Source: Alcanivorax sp. 1008
GTDB lineage: Bacteria > Pseudomonadota > Gammaproteobacteria > Pseudomonadales > Alcanivoracaceae
Assembly (NCBI RefSeq): GCF_020667895.1
Contig: NZ_JAFMPS010000001.1
Location: 248,001 to 312,000, forward strand
Direction: 5' to 3'
DNA: 64,000 bases
Shown here: in pieces, positions 27,125 to 35,075 of the stretch
How positions within the stretch are numbered: position 1 is the first letter of the stretch
Layout: the number at the start of each line of letters is the position of its first letter
Made by a program: the position numbers and the translations under genes
Notes under the pieces: model-generated
What the model was told of the DNA's origin: nothing
Database searches by the model: none
The model's input: the letters and a program-made list of their open reading frames with translations, nothing else

Positions 27125-28756
27125 ATGAATCTGATGCCGCGTCGTTCGGCGGTTTTAATCGTCGGTGCGGGTCCCACAGGTCTGACTTTAGCAATACGGT
27201 TGCGCCAGATGGGGGTGGATTGTCTGGTGATTGATCAGCTGGCTGAGGCCATGCCCTGGTCTCGGGCGCTGGGCTTGCACGCTCGCACCATGGAGATATT
27301 TCATGGGCTTGGCGTGTTAACTGACATACGACGACGTAGCACCGTGCAAACTGGAGTCATGATCCACAATGATCAGGGCCCGCTGCTGTCGCTCGACTTG
27401 ACGACACTTGACGCCCCCTTTCCATGGGTATTGTCCTGCCCCCAGACCGAGGTGGAAGCTGCTCTGGCCCAGCGTTTTGAGGAGCTTGGTGGGCGCATCT
27501 GGCGGGGAGTTACGCTGCAGTCGTTAACTCAGCAGGGTGATAGTGTGGAGGCCCACTTGGGGGTTGCCGGGGAGCGCCATCAGCTGCAGTGTGAGCTGCT
27601 GGTGGGCTGTGATGGCGCTCACTCTCTGGTTCGTGATGAGCTAGGTATCGGTTTTGATGGTGTGACTGAGAAGGATCACTTTCTGATTGCTGATCTAGCC
27701 ATTGGCTGGTCCCTTTCGGCAACCAGCTCCCATGGTTTTCTGCTGCCCGAGGGCAGTCTGATTGCGTTGCCCATGCCGGATTGCTGGCGCTTGGTGATTA
27801 ATCAGTCGGCCAGCGAAGACACGCAGGGGGAGGTGACACTGGAGCCCTTCCGTGAGCGGCTCAGTGCAGCTCTGGGTGAGTGTCCGCCGCTTGGTGAGCC
27901 ACGCTGGCTGACGCGCTTTACTATTCACCGCCGGCTGGCCAGCCATTACCGCAAAAACCGGGTGCTGCTGTCTGGCGATGCCTGCCATATCCAGAGCCCA
28001 CTGGGTGCCCAGGGGATGAATACCGGTATTGCGGACGCCTTTAATCTGGCTTGGAAAGTTGCCCTGTTCCTGCGTGGCATAGGCGGAGGCCAGCTGCTCG
28101 ATAGCTATGAGCGCGAACGCCGGCCAGTGGCTCGGGCGATGCTCTACTCCGTGGATATACTGTCGCGCTCCTCCTTTGCCCGTAACTTACTGCTACGTAC
28201 GGGGCGTGACTGGGTACTGAAGTTTCTCAATGGCCACCCCAAAATGGCGTCGGGTTTGTTGCGTCGTATCAGCCAGCTGGATATCGCTTACCGTGATTCC
28301 CCGCTGGTGGCACAGGGACCAAGTGGCTGGTTAAGTGGCAAGGATGGGCCTGTGCCTGGAGAGCGTATGCCGGATGCACATTTGCTCGGCAGCGATGAAG
28401 TGGCGTTAGTGGATTTGTTGCAGGACCCACGTCACTACTTGCTTATACAGCTCGACGCCGAGCCGGACCCCCAGCAACTTTTGACCGCCTATGCATTGGC
28501 AGACCGGGTGCCCTCCGAATTTTCCGACTGGGTTAGCACTATTGTAATCAGTGGCCCAGAGCCTGTGGAAAGTTTACGGGAGCTGGCTGATTTTGATGTG
28601 TCCGTGCTGAGCGACCATAACGGAGAGTTTGCAGCCCGCTATGGCGGCGGGGCGGCACTGTGGCTGATGCGCCCGGATGGCCATCTGGCCTACCGGGCGA
28701 CACTATCAGATGGCGATCAATTGCTGGGCTGGTTACGCCAGTTGCGGCGTCGATAA
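27125..28756 (+). CDS. FAD-dependent aromatic-type monooxygenase
   Basis: A 543-residue flavoprotein hydroxylase of the PheA/TfdB/PgaE group. The dinucleotide fold GAGPTGLTLAIRL is at the N-terminus, the second FAD motif in LVGCDGAHSLVRDELG, and the third in LSGDACHIQSPLGAQGMNTG. The C-terminal 140 residues look like the thioredoxin-like tail of this group. It would hydroxylate a phenolic or polyketide-like substrate with NAD(P)H and oxygen. It stands alone, without ring-cleavage genes, so a catabolic pathway cannot be assigned. AGGGAG precedes the start. Its 3' end overlaps the converging protease gene by 40 bases. Confidence 0.9.
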   Translation: MNLMPRRSAVLIVGAGPTGLTLAIRLRQMGVDCLVIDQLAEAMPWSRALGLHARTMEIFHGLGVLTDIRRRSTVQTGVMIHNDQGPLLSLDLTTLDAPFPWVLSCPQTEVEAALAQRFEELGGRIWRGVTLQSLTQQGDSVEAHLGVAGERHQLQCELLVGCDGAHSLVRDELGIGFDGVTEKDHFLIADLAIGWSLSATSSHGFLLPEGSLIALPMPDCWRLVINQSASEDTQGEVTLEPFRERLSAALGECPPLGEPRWLTRFTIHRRLASHYRKNRVLLSGDACHIQSPLGAQGMNTGIADAFNLAWKVALFLRGIGGGQLLDSYERERRPVARAMLYSVDILSRSSFARNLLLRTGRDWVLKFLNGHPKMASGLLRRISQLDIAYRDSPLVAQGPSGWLSGKDGPVPGERMPDAHLLGSDEVALVDLLQDPRHYLLIQLDAEPDPQQLLTAYALADRVPSEFSDWVSTIVISGPEPVESLRELADFDVSVLSDHNGEFAARYGGGAALWLMRPDGHLAYRATLSDGDQLLGWLRQLRRR

Positions 28757-30426
28757 AGCAGCAGCATGAGTGCCACCAATGGTAAAGCGCTACCGCTGTC
28801 GGAGCTGCGTTTCAGGGTAATCTCCAGGGTCTTGCTGGTGTCGCCCGGATGGATGTCGCCGGTGCTTTGCAGGGTAATGGGTAGCAGGAAAGTGCCGACG
28901 CCCTTCAGGTCGAAGTCGAGCAGGACTTCATCTTCAGGGTCCAGTGTGCCGAGGTCACAGATAAACCGGGATGGGGCCTCTGCCAGTTCGCAGGGTGGAT
29001 AGCCGGTAGCGCCCAGGTCATTGGGCAGTTCAACGATTACGGTTGCGTCCGTCACGCTGTTTATCGACGACAGGTTGCCGGCGGTAACTGTGATACTGGC
29101 GCGGCCATCCCGGTTGCGGTTGACTACTGGTGCTGTCAGGAATGGGTCCGGCAGGAAGGTTACGTCGGTGGTGGCGCTGACAGTGTTATTGCCGATGCGA
29201 TAGTCATCCTGATTGGCGAAAACCTGCAGGTCTGTCTGCAAGCTGCTGTCATCAGCGCCCAGCCAGGTGGCGGTAAACGTGCGCTGAACCTGTTGTCCGG
29301 CAGTCAGGGTTGCCACATTGCAGCGCCAGCCGTTGGCAATGTTGCTACAGCCTGTGGCATTTACTGGCGTTAACGTGGTGTTGGCGGCGGTCACTTCGAA
29401 GATGGCATCGCTGGCGCTGTTCAGTTTACTGTTATTGGCAATTCCAACATCAAAATTGAATGCCTGTGCCGGCCTCGCTGCGGCGGGCTGATCCAGTGTT
29501 GCCACTACGTCCACCAGTGCATCACCCGCGTTTGCAGTGGTGCCTTCAATCCAGCTCTCAAAACTGGCCATTCTGGTATAAATGCCGGGAGTTTTAATGC
29601 TGTTGCAGGCTACCGAGCCAAAACTGGTTGCGCCTAATAGCCACTCATGGCTGGTGCGCCCAGAGGACAGCAGAGTGTTTTCCGGGAGTAGCAGCGGGCC
29701 GCCGCTATCACCAAAGCAGGCATCTTCACCAAAGGTATCATCTGCATCGGGCTGTGGCTCCCATGCGCAGATCATGTTCGTTGTCAGGCCATCCCAGGCA
29801 GTGCGGCATTTTTTTTCACTGAATGGCAGATAATCCAGTGCCACGATTTGCAGGAAGTCTGGCTGGTCGCCCGAGGCCGCGCCTTTTATAACAGTGAAGC
29901 CTTCACCATCGTAGACTCCCCAGCCGATGGCTTGAACCACGTCATCAAGCAAACTGGAGCTTTCCAGTTCGCTCATGATGGCGTTATTGGCCAGACTGAC
30001 GGTATCAAAAACAGTTTTGCTGGAAAGCTGTATTAGAACGATATCGGAGTCATCACTGCCATCGGCTACCCCATATTGAGGATGGGCGATTATGCGCTGC
30101 ACTAGATGTTCCGGATCATCGCTCAGATCCGGGCTGTCGAGGCGGACAATCAGTTCGTCGGCGGGTGGCGAATAGCTGCTTGGGTTGCCGCCGCTGCCTG
30201 GGTCGGTAAAACAATGGGCAGCACTGACAACCCAGCCTGGGGCAATCAGGCTGCCGCCGCAAAAGGGCTCGACGTAATACTCCCCGGTTGCCGGAATATA
30301 TTCGTGCAGCCCTGCCATCCAAGGGTAGTCCTGAACCGCATCCTCGCCGCCAACGATTTTCGGCGTCACCTCTGTGGCCAAGCTCATAGTGGTCAGTGGT
30401 AGTAACAGCAGGTAGCGGATTTTCAT
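28717..30426 (-). CDS. secreted trypsin-like serine protease with GlyGly-CTERM-like tail
   Basis: A 569-residue S1 protease. A signal peptide of about 17 residues is followed by a very short propeptide and the activation site KIVGGED. The catalytic triad is H in VSAAHCF, D in DIVLIQL and S in CFGDSGGPL; the residue six before the serine is aspartate, predicting cleavage after Arg or Lys. The region from about 300 to 535 holds two beta-sandwich (CARDB/DUF11-like) repeats. The tail DSGSALPLVALMLLLYRRR is a short small-residue motif, a helix and an arginine cluster, like the GlyGly-CTERM signal processed by rhombosortase after type II secretion. No rhombosortase gene is in the window. Confidence 0.9.
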   Translation of the reverse strand: MKIRYLLLLPLTTMSLATEVTPKIVGGEDAVQDYPWMAGLHEYIPATGEYYVEPFCGGSLIAPGWVVSAAHCFTDPGSGGNPSSYSPPADELIVRLDSPDLSDDPEHLVQRIIAHPQYGVADGSDDSDIVLIQLSSKTVFDTVSLANNAIMSELESSSLLDDVVQAIGWGVYDGEGFTVIKGAASGDQPDFLQIVALDYLPFSEKKCRTAWDGLTTNMICAWEPQPDADDTFGEDACFGDSGGPLLLPENTLLSSGRTSHEWLLGATSFGSVACNSIKTPGIYTRMASFESWIEGTTANAGDALVDVVATLDQPAAARPAQAFNFDVGIANNSKLNSASDAIFEVTAANTTLTPVNATGCSNIANGWRCNVATLTAGQQVQRTFTATWLGADDSSLQTDLQVFANQDDYRIGNNTVSATTDVTFLPDPFLTAPVVNRNRDGRASITVTAGNLSSINSVTDATVIVELPNDLGATGYPPCELAEAPSRFICDLGTLDPEDEVLLDFDLKGVGTFLLPITLQSTGDIHPGDTSKTLEITLKRSSDSGSALPLVALMLLLYRRRNWRNQPSN

Positions 30427-30455
30427 ACTGAAGACTCTTGGCTAAGTGGATGGCC

Positions 30456-31394
30456 TCAGGGCAGTGTGGGGGCGTGCACCATCCAGTGCCCGCTGCTATC
30501 GGTGGCGCGTTGTAGTTGTTGTTCAAGATGATGCAACACTGACTCAAGACTTTGTGTGCTGCTGCTCACACCGCTCAATGATGCACGGAAATCAGAGCCC
30601 TGCTGACGCAAATCAGTGAGTAAGTTCTCAGCTGCGGTAACGGTGGTGCACGGCAGCATCAGGGCCAGAGTATTGTCGCCATAGCGGGCTGCCACATCGC
30701 TACGTCTGAGTCGCTGGGACAGTGCTTCGGCCAGTGCGGGTAACTTCTCATCTGGGCCAGTCTGCACCAGCACCAGAGTCAGGTGGGATGCCAGCCGGTC
30801 GTGAAGTGGCAATAGCCAGCCGGCGGTGGAAATCAGTGCCTGGTGGCTGATAAGGCCCGTTTGTGGATCGCGCCAGGTAGCTTCCCGGGCGAGCCTTTCG
30901 TGGGCCTGATTACGATACAGCAGGATGCCGGCGTAAACCGCGCAAGCCAGCATAATGGTGCCGGCAAACCACATGGCCGACAGATCGGCACCGACGCGGC
31001 GTTCTCCCAGGCTTATTAAGCCTGCCACTGTTAATGCGCTCAGAACCAGTAGCACGTTGAAACGGGCTGGTCCGTGAAGTAGCCCACCACTCAATACCAT
31101 AACCAGAAATAGCAGTAGAGCGGGAGGCATAGGTGATGGATCAAGCCATACGGCCACCGCGATGGCGGCAATGTCCAGCAGAATTCCCCCTACCTCAGCG
31201 AAGAGTGCGCCGTGCCATATGAGCATACCGTGTAGCACAACATAACCGGCGAGGATTGCAGCAGAAAGCCAGGAGCCAACGTCGATGCCGCTCTGATACA
31301 GATATAAAAAAGTGATTAAAGCGAATACCAGCCGGGCGATGCTGCGAACCAGAGTCAGGGCATTGTCGGTGGCAAGACGGTCAGAAAAGCGCAT
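30456..31394 (-). CDS. membrane protein with degenerate GGDEF domain, I-site kept
   Basis: A 312-residue protein with about six membrane helices (residues 15-165) and a GGDEF-like domain. DPQTGLISHQALI keeps the domain start, but the catalytic loop reads RYGDNTLALMLP instead of RYGGDEF, so cyclase activity is very unlikely. Five residues before the loop the inhibitory-site motif RxxD is intact (RRSD). Proteins such as PelD use exactly such a site to sense cyclic di-GMP, so this is a candidate membrane receptor. The start at 31394 has AAGGAG 11 bases upstream. It follows no clear partner gene; the protease lies downstream on the same strand. Confidence 0.85.
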   Translation of the reverse strand: MRFSDRLATDNALTLVRSIARLVFALITFLYLYQSGIDVGSWLSAAILAGYVVLHGMLIWHGALFAEVGGILLDIAAIAVAVWLDPSPMPPALLLFLVMVLSGGLLHGPARFNVLLVLSALTVAGLISLGERRVGADLSAMWFAGTIMLACAVYAGILLYRNQAHERLAREATWRDPQTGLISHQALISTAGWLLPLHDRLASHLTLVLVQTGPDEKLPALAEALSQRLRRSDVAARYGDNTLALMLPCTTVTAAENLLTDLRQQGSDFRASLSGVSSSTQSLESVLHHLEQQLQRATDSSGHWMVHAPTLP

Positions 31395-31516
31395 GGTGTG
31401 GTGCTCCTTGTCGGGGCACAGTTTACCCCGGCTAGCCGCCAAGGTAACGGATTATGGTGCAGAAAATTGTGGCAGTCTTTATACGTTTAACGCTTGACGT
31501 GCGGGACAGGCACTGG

Positions 31517-32056
31517 CTAAGGCCTAAGTGCCAGCAACTGCTCCTTGAGACGCTCTGAGTAGGGCTTGGGGCCGAACCATATTTGCAGGTATGCATTGGC
31601 AAATTCATGTCCCTGCTCGCTGACGAGCAACTCATTGTTTAGTAGCAGTTCAAGGCGCCCATCGCTGAGATAGCGCAGTTGGTAGCTGTCTCCGTCGCCA
31701 ATATCTCTGTAGTGACTGTTAAAGGCCTCCACCCGCTGCTGCAGATTTGCGAAAGTGGCGGCGCCCACATTACGTTCGATCATGGCGGTGGCTGAGCGGC
31801 TAAACGCTGAGCCGGGGACTTCGCGTTGGTAGGTGAACTCGAGCAGTAAGGGTGGTGTTAACGACCGGGTCTGTTGGCCACAGCCATCACGCCAAAGGGA
31901 GGCAACACCCACCTCAATGAAGCGCAGGGCCTGAACTGGTGCGGAACCACACTGGTCAAGACGGATGCCGGTATCCAGTGTGGACGGATGCTGGCTGGAA
32001 GCGCCCACATGACCACAGAACAGCACTAGCACAGCTGAAAGGAGCAGGCTTCTCAT
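31517..32056 (-). CDS. exported chalcone-isomerase-like protein
   Basis: A 179-residue periplasmic protein with signal peptide (MRSLLLSAVLVLFCGHVGA) and the chalcone-isomerase-like fold (PF16036), seen in IRLDQCGSAPVQALRFIEVGVASLW and in the C-terminal IWFGPKPYSERLKEQLL. Bacterial members are fatty-acid-binding in related folds, not plant-type isomerases. It overlaps the stop of the NTF2-like gene by ATGA, so both are one operon, divergent from DUF2878-DUF1295-cfa. The same gene types cluster together in other gammaproteobacteria around cyclopropane-fatty-acid-synthase-like enzymes. Confidence 0.85.
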   Translation of the reverse strand: MRSLLLSAVLVLFCGHVGASSQHPSTLDTGIRLDQCGSAPVQALRFIEVGVASLWRDGCGQQTRSLTPPLLLEFTYQREVPGSAFSRSATAMIERNVGAATFANLQQRVEAFNSHYRDIGDGDSYQLRYLSDGRLELLLNNELLVSEQGHEFANAYLQIWFGPKPYSERLKEQLLALRP

Positions 32057-32610
32057 AATTGATTCCTGGTCCAGCGGACCAGGCCTCCGATAAATGGGAT
32101 ATGGATCAGCACACCCTCACTGCTGTCCCAATAGTCCTGATGCAGTACCACTTGGCCTCGAGAGTTGAAGCGCAGGTGAGTCATGCCAATGGTTTCAGCA
32201 TGCATCGTTCTGCCCAGCGCCTTTGCGCTGGTTTTCATGCCCCAGTTGAGCCACACATCATTACCGTCGACCAGCACATGGCGAACATCTACCTCGATAT
32301 TTTCGACCCGCTCCGCGGTTAGCAGCAGGTAATCCCGTAACTCCTCTCGAGAGTGGTAGGTGTGCAGGGTGTCGCCAAAAAACAAATCCTCTGCATATAC
32401 CTCATCAACCCGCCGAGCTAAATCCGGCCCTTTGAGACTGGCATACAGCGAGCTGAAGCCTTCCGCCACCTGGCGGCTGCTAACAGGGCTGCCCGGGAAA
32501 CGGATTAAAGCTTCCTCATAGGAATCTACGTAGCTGATTGCTTTGTGTGAGGCGCAACCAGCCAGCATGCTGGCAAGCGATAAAAGGAAAAGGGCGGCGA
32601 ACTGTTTCAT
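32053..32610 (-). CDS. NTF2/SnoaL-like lipoprotein
   Basis: A 185-residue lipoprotein: lipobox LAGC near residue 18, then an NTF2-like cone fold of about 125 residues (DLARRVDEVYAEDLFFGDTLHTYHSREELRDYLL, in outline; LHQDYWDSSEGV). Such domains bind or isomerise small hydrophobic ligands. The start at 32610 is at the lipoprotein signal; a longer frame adds ten residues. It is the first gene of the two-gene minus-strand operon, facing the lipid-modification genes across a 107-base divergent promoter region. Confidence 0.85.
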   Translation of the reverse strand: MKQFAALFLLSLASMLAGCASHKAISYVDSYEEALIRFPGSPVSSRQVAEGFSSLYASLKGPDLARRVDEVYAEDLFFGDTLHTYHSREELRDYLLLTAERVENIEVDVRHVLVDGNDVWLNWGMKTSAKALGRTMHAETIGMTHLRFNSRGQVVLHQDYWDSSEGVLIHIPFIGGLVRWTRNQL

Positions 32611-32647
32611 TGGTAAGAATTCCCTGTTGACGGGAGCCAAGATGGCG

Positions 32648-32662
32648 GATTGGTAATCAATC
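32648..32662. promoter_or_regulatory. inverted repeat in the divergent promoter region
   Basis: GATTG-GTAAT-CAATC lies between the divergent NTF2-like and DUF2878 genes. A regulator bound here could control both operons. The repeat is short, so chance is possible. Confidence 0.3.
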
Positions 32663-32717
32663 AGGCGTGAAGCTGCCCGTCACAATGGTTTCACAGCTAC
32701 ATCCTTAACGTAGGCGG

Positions 32718-33266
32718 ATGAAACTAAACTCCCCTGCTTCAGCCGTTATCGGCAACTTTGTTCTATTCCAGGCGCTCTGGTTCGCCGCGGTGCTGGGCGC
32801 TGCGGCTGGCTTGCACTGGCCAGCGCCTTTGGCGTTAGTGGCGCTTCTGGGATGGACGCGGCTATCCGGTGGGTGCTTGCGTGCCGACCTCCGCCTGGTG
32901 ATGATCGGACTGGCAACCGGTATGGTGTTTGAGGTGCTGCTACTGTCCAGCGGACTAATTCGTTACGAGCTACAGTGGTGGCAGCATATGCCACCACTGT
33001 GGATATTGTGCCTGTGGGCTGGTTTCGCACAGAGCTTTCTCTACTCGATGGCCTGGATGCGCAAGCGACTCGTGCTGGCGTCGCTGTTTGGAGGTATTGG
33101 AAGCGTGATGTCTATGTATGCAGGGTTGCGCTTTGGCGCTGCGCAGCCACCCATGGGCACGCTGCCCTTGCTGTTAGCCTATGGGCTGGGTTGGAGTGTG
33201 CTGGTGCCATTTCTGGCGTGGCTGGCAGATGAATCTCGCCAGCAGACGGTGCAGGTGGAGTCATGA
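32718..33266 (+). CDS. DUF2878 membrane protein
   Basis: A 182-residue integral membrane protein with about five or six helices, of the DUF2878 family; NFVLFQALWFAAVLGAA and PLWILCLWAGFAQSF are the typical opening and middle. Family members are found beside cyclopropane-fatty-acid-synthase-like methyltransferases, as here. It overlaps the DUF1295 gene by ATGA. Biochemical role is unknown; a part in modifying or moving unusual membrane fatty acids is inferred from context. Confidence 0.88.
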   Translation: MKLNSPASAVIGNFVLFQALWFAAVLGAAAGLHWPAPLALVALLGWTRLSGGCLRADLRLVMIGLATGMVFEVLLLSSGLIRYELQWWQHMPPLWILCLWAGFAQSFLYSMAWMRKRLVLASLFGGIGSVMSMYAGLRFGAAQPPMGTLPLLLAYGLGWSVLVPFLAWLADESRQQTVQVES

Positions 33267-34036
33267 ATTCTCTGGTTATATCTGCAGTGCTGTTAGCAGT
33301 GGTTTGTCTGGCCGGATGGTGGCGACAGACGGTGACCAGGAATGCTGGCCATGTCGATGTTATATGGACCTTCGGTGTTGGTGGGGCGGCATTGTTTTAT
33401 TTGCTGGTGCTTCCGGCAGATGGTGACCTTTTGCACCGCGTGCTTGCCGCATTGTTGATTGGCGTCTGGTCGGTGCGACTTGGCACTCATATCTGGCGCC
33501 GTGTGCATGGGGCTGAAGAGGAGGGACGGTATCGAGCCATTCGCGAACATTTTGGTGAGCGTGTAAATGCCTTCCATTTATTCTTCTTTCTTTCCCAGGG
33601 GCTGCTGGCGTGGCTTTTCGCGCTGCCCCATTGGCTACTATCTAGCCATCCTGGCGGGAGTACTTTCTTTTTGTGGCTTGGATTTCTTATTGGTGTGATG
33701 GCGCTGATGGGTGAAGCGCTAGCAGATCGCCAGCTTCATAAGTTTCGTACTAACCCTTCTAATCGTGGCAAAACTTGCCGTGAGGGTCTGTGGCGATACT
33801 CGCGGCATCCCAACTACTTTTTTGAGTGGCTTCATTGGTTCAGTTATCCACTGATGGCGGTTGGTGCCGCTGGTGCCCAGTGGTTGTGGCTGGCGCCAAT
33901 AATGATGTTTTTGTTTCTGTGGTTCGTTACAGGAATTCCTTACACCGAACGGCAGGCATTGAAGAGTCGCGGAGAGGATTACCGCGATTATCAGCGTTCA
34001 ACTAGCGTATTTATTCCATGGAGATCAAAGTCATGA
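33263..34036 (+). CDS. DUF1295 / steroid 5-alpha-reductase-like membrane protein
   Basis: A 257-residue membrane protein with about six helices. The C-terminal block CREGLWRYSRHPNYFFEWLHWFSYPLMA, in outline, and GIPYTERQALKSRGEDYRDYQ are the cofactor-binding marks of the DUF1295/5-alpha-reductase/isoprenylcysteine-methyltransferase superfamily. It is likely an NADPH-linked reductase of a lipid double bond. The stop overlaps the methyltransferase start, so the products act in one pathway. Confidence 0.9.
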   Translation: MNSLVISAVLLAVVCLAGWWRQTVTRNAGHVDVIWTFGVGGAALFYLLVLPADGDLLHRVLAALLIGVWSVRLGTHIWRRVHGAEEEGRYRAIREHFGERVNAFHLFFFLSQGLLAWLFALPHWLLSSHPGGSTFFLWLGFLIGVMALMGEALADRQLHKFRTNPSNRGKTCREGLWRYSRHPNYFFEWLHWFSYPLMAVGAAGAQWLWLAPIMMFLFLWFVTGIPYTERQALKSRGEDYRDYQRSTSVFIPWRSKS

Positions 34037-35058
34037 TGATTGCCCTTGCCGAGCATGGAATTGCTCCAGACAGCCTGATCCGCTTCGGCATCCGGCGATT
34101 GCTGAAGCAGCGTTTGGCCGGTGAATATGGTGCTGCGTTGCAGAGCATTGAGGAGCGTAAGCTGGGCCTGATGGCGGAGCTGGCGTCCGGGCCTGTGGCG
34201 GTTGCTCAACAAGAGGCCAATGACCAGCACTATGAAGTGCCAGCCCAGTTCTATCAGTTGGCACTGGGGCCGCACTTGAAATATAGCAGTGGCTACTGGG
34301 GAGAGGGTGTCCGTACTTTGGAAGAAGCGGAAGCAGCCATGCTGGCGCTAACTTGTGAGCGGGCGGAACTGAAGGACGGGCAGCGGGTGCTGGAGCTCGG
34401 TTGCGGTTGGGGCTCTTTGTCTCTATGGATGGCTGAGCATTATCCGCAGAGCTCGTTTGTATCAGTCTCTAACTCTGCCTCCCAGAAAGACTGGATTGAT
34501 CAGCAAGCCAAGGCGCGCGGGCTGAAAAATTTGACGGTGATTACTGCGGATGTATCTGGACTTGCTGCGCCCGGCAAGTTTGATCGAGTGGTATCTGTGG
34601 AGATGTTTGAGCACATGCGCAATCACCGTGAGTTGATGCGTCGAATCCATTCCTGGTTGGAGCCGGGTGGAAAGCTATTTGTGCATATTTTTTGCCATCG
34701 AGAGCTGTTCTACCCGTTTGAAGTGGAAGGCGAGAAGAACTGGATGGGCCGCTACTTTTTTACCGGCGGCGTGATGCCCTCATTTGACCTGTTAGATCGC
34801 AGTCAGGACTGGTATCAACTTGAACAGGCCTGGCAGGTGAATGGCAAACATTACTCGCGTACTCTGGAAGCGTGGCTAGATAACACGGACGCTCGCAGGG
34901 GCCAGATTATGCCGGTGCTGACTGCCACCTATGGCGAGGCTGAAGCGAAGCTATGGCTGCAGCGCTGGCGCATGTTTTTCATGGCCTGCTCTGAGTTGTT
35001 CGGCTATGGTGATGGTACAGAGTGGTTCGTTGGCCACTATCTTTTTGCCGCTGAATAA
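34033..35058 (+). CDS. cyclopropane-fatty-acid-synthase-type SAM methyltransferase
   Basis: A member of the CFA synthase family, which transfers a methylene or methyl group from SAM onto a phospholipid double bond. It has 341 residues. The SAM-binding motif is VLELGCGWGSLSLWMAEHYP, and DRVVSVEMFEHMRNHREL with GKLFVHIFCHRE follow. CFA synthases of E. coli type are about 380 residues and have a longer N-terminal domain, so this is the shorter paralogue found in DUF2878/DUF1295 clusters. The start at 34033 overlaps the previous stop by ATGA and has GGAG upstream; an ATG at 34018 is also in frame. The product could be a methylated, cyclopropane or furan-type acid. Confidence 0.9.
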   Translation: MMIALAEHGIAPDSLIRFGIRRLLKQRLAGEYGAALQSIEERKLGLMAELASGPVAVAQQEANDQHYEVPAQFYQLALGPHLKYSSGYWGEGVRTLEEAEAAMLALTCERAELKDGQRVLELGCGWGSLSLWMAEHYPQSSFVSVSNSASQKDWIDQQAKARGLKNLTVITADVSGLAAPGKFDRVVSVEMFEHMRNHRELMRRIHSWLEPGGKLFVHIFCHRELFYPFEVEGEKNWMGRYFFTGGVMPSFDLLDRSQDWYQLEQAWQVNGKHYSRTLEAWLDNTDARRGQIMPVLTATYGEAEAKLWLQRWRMFFMACSELFGYGDGTEWFVGHYLFAAE

Positions 35059-35075
35059 TAGTTCGGGAATTTATT

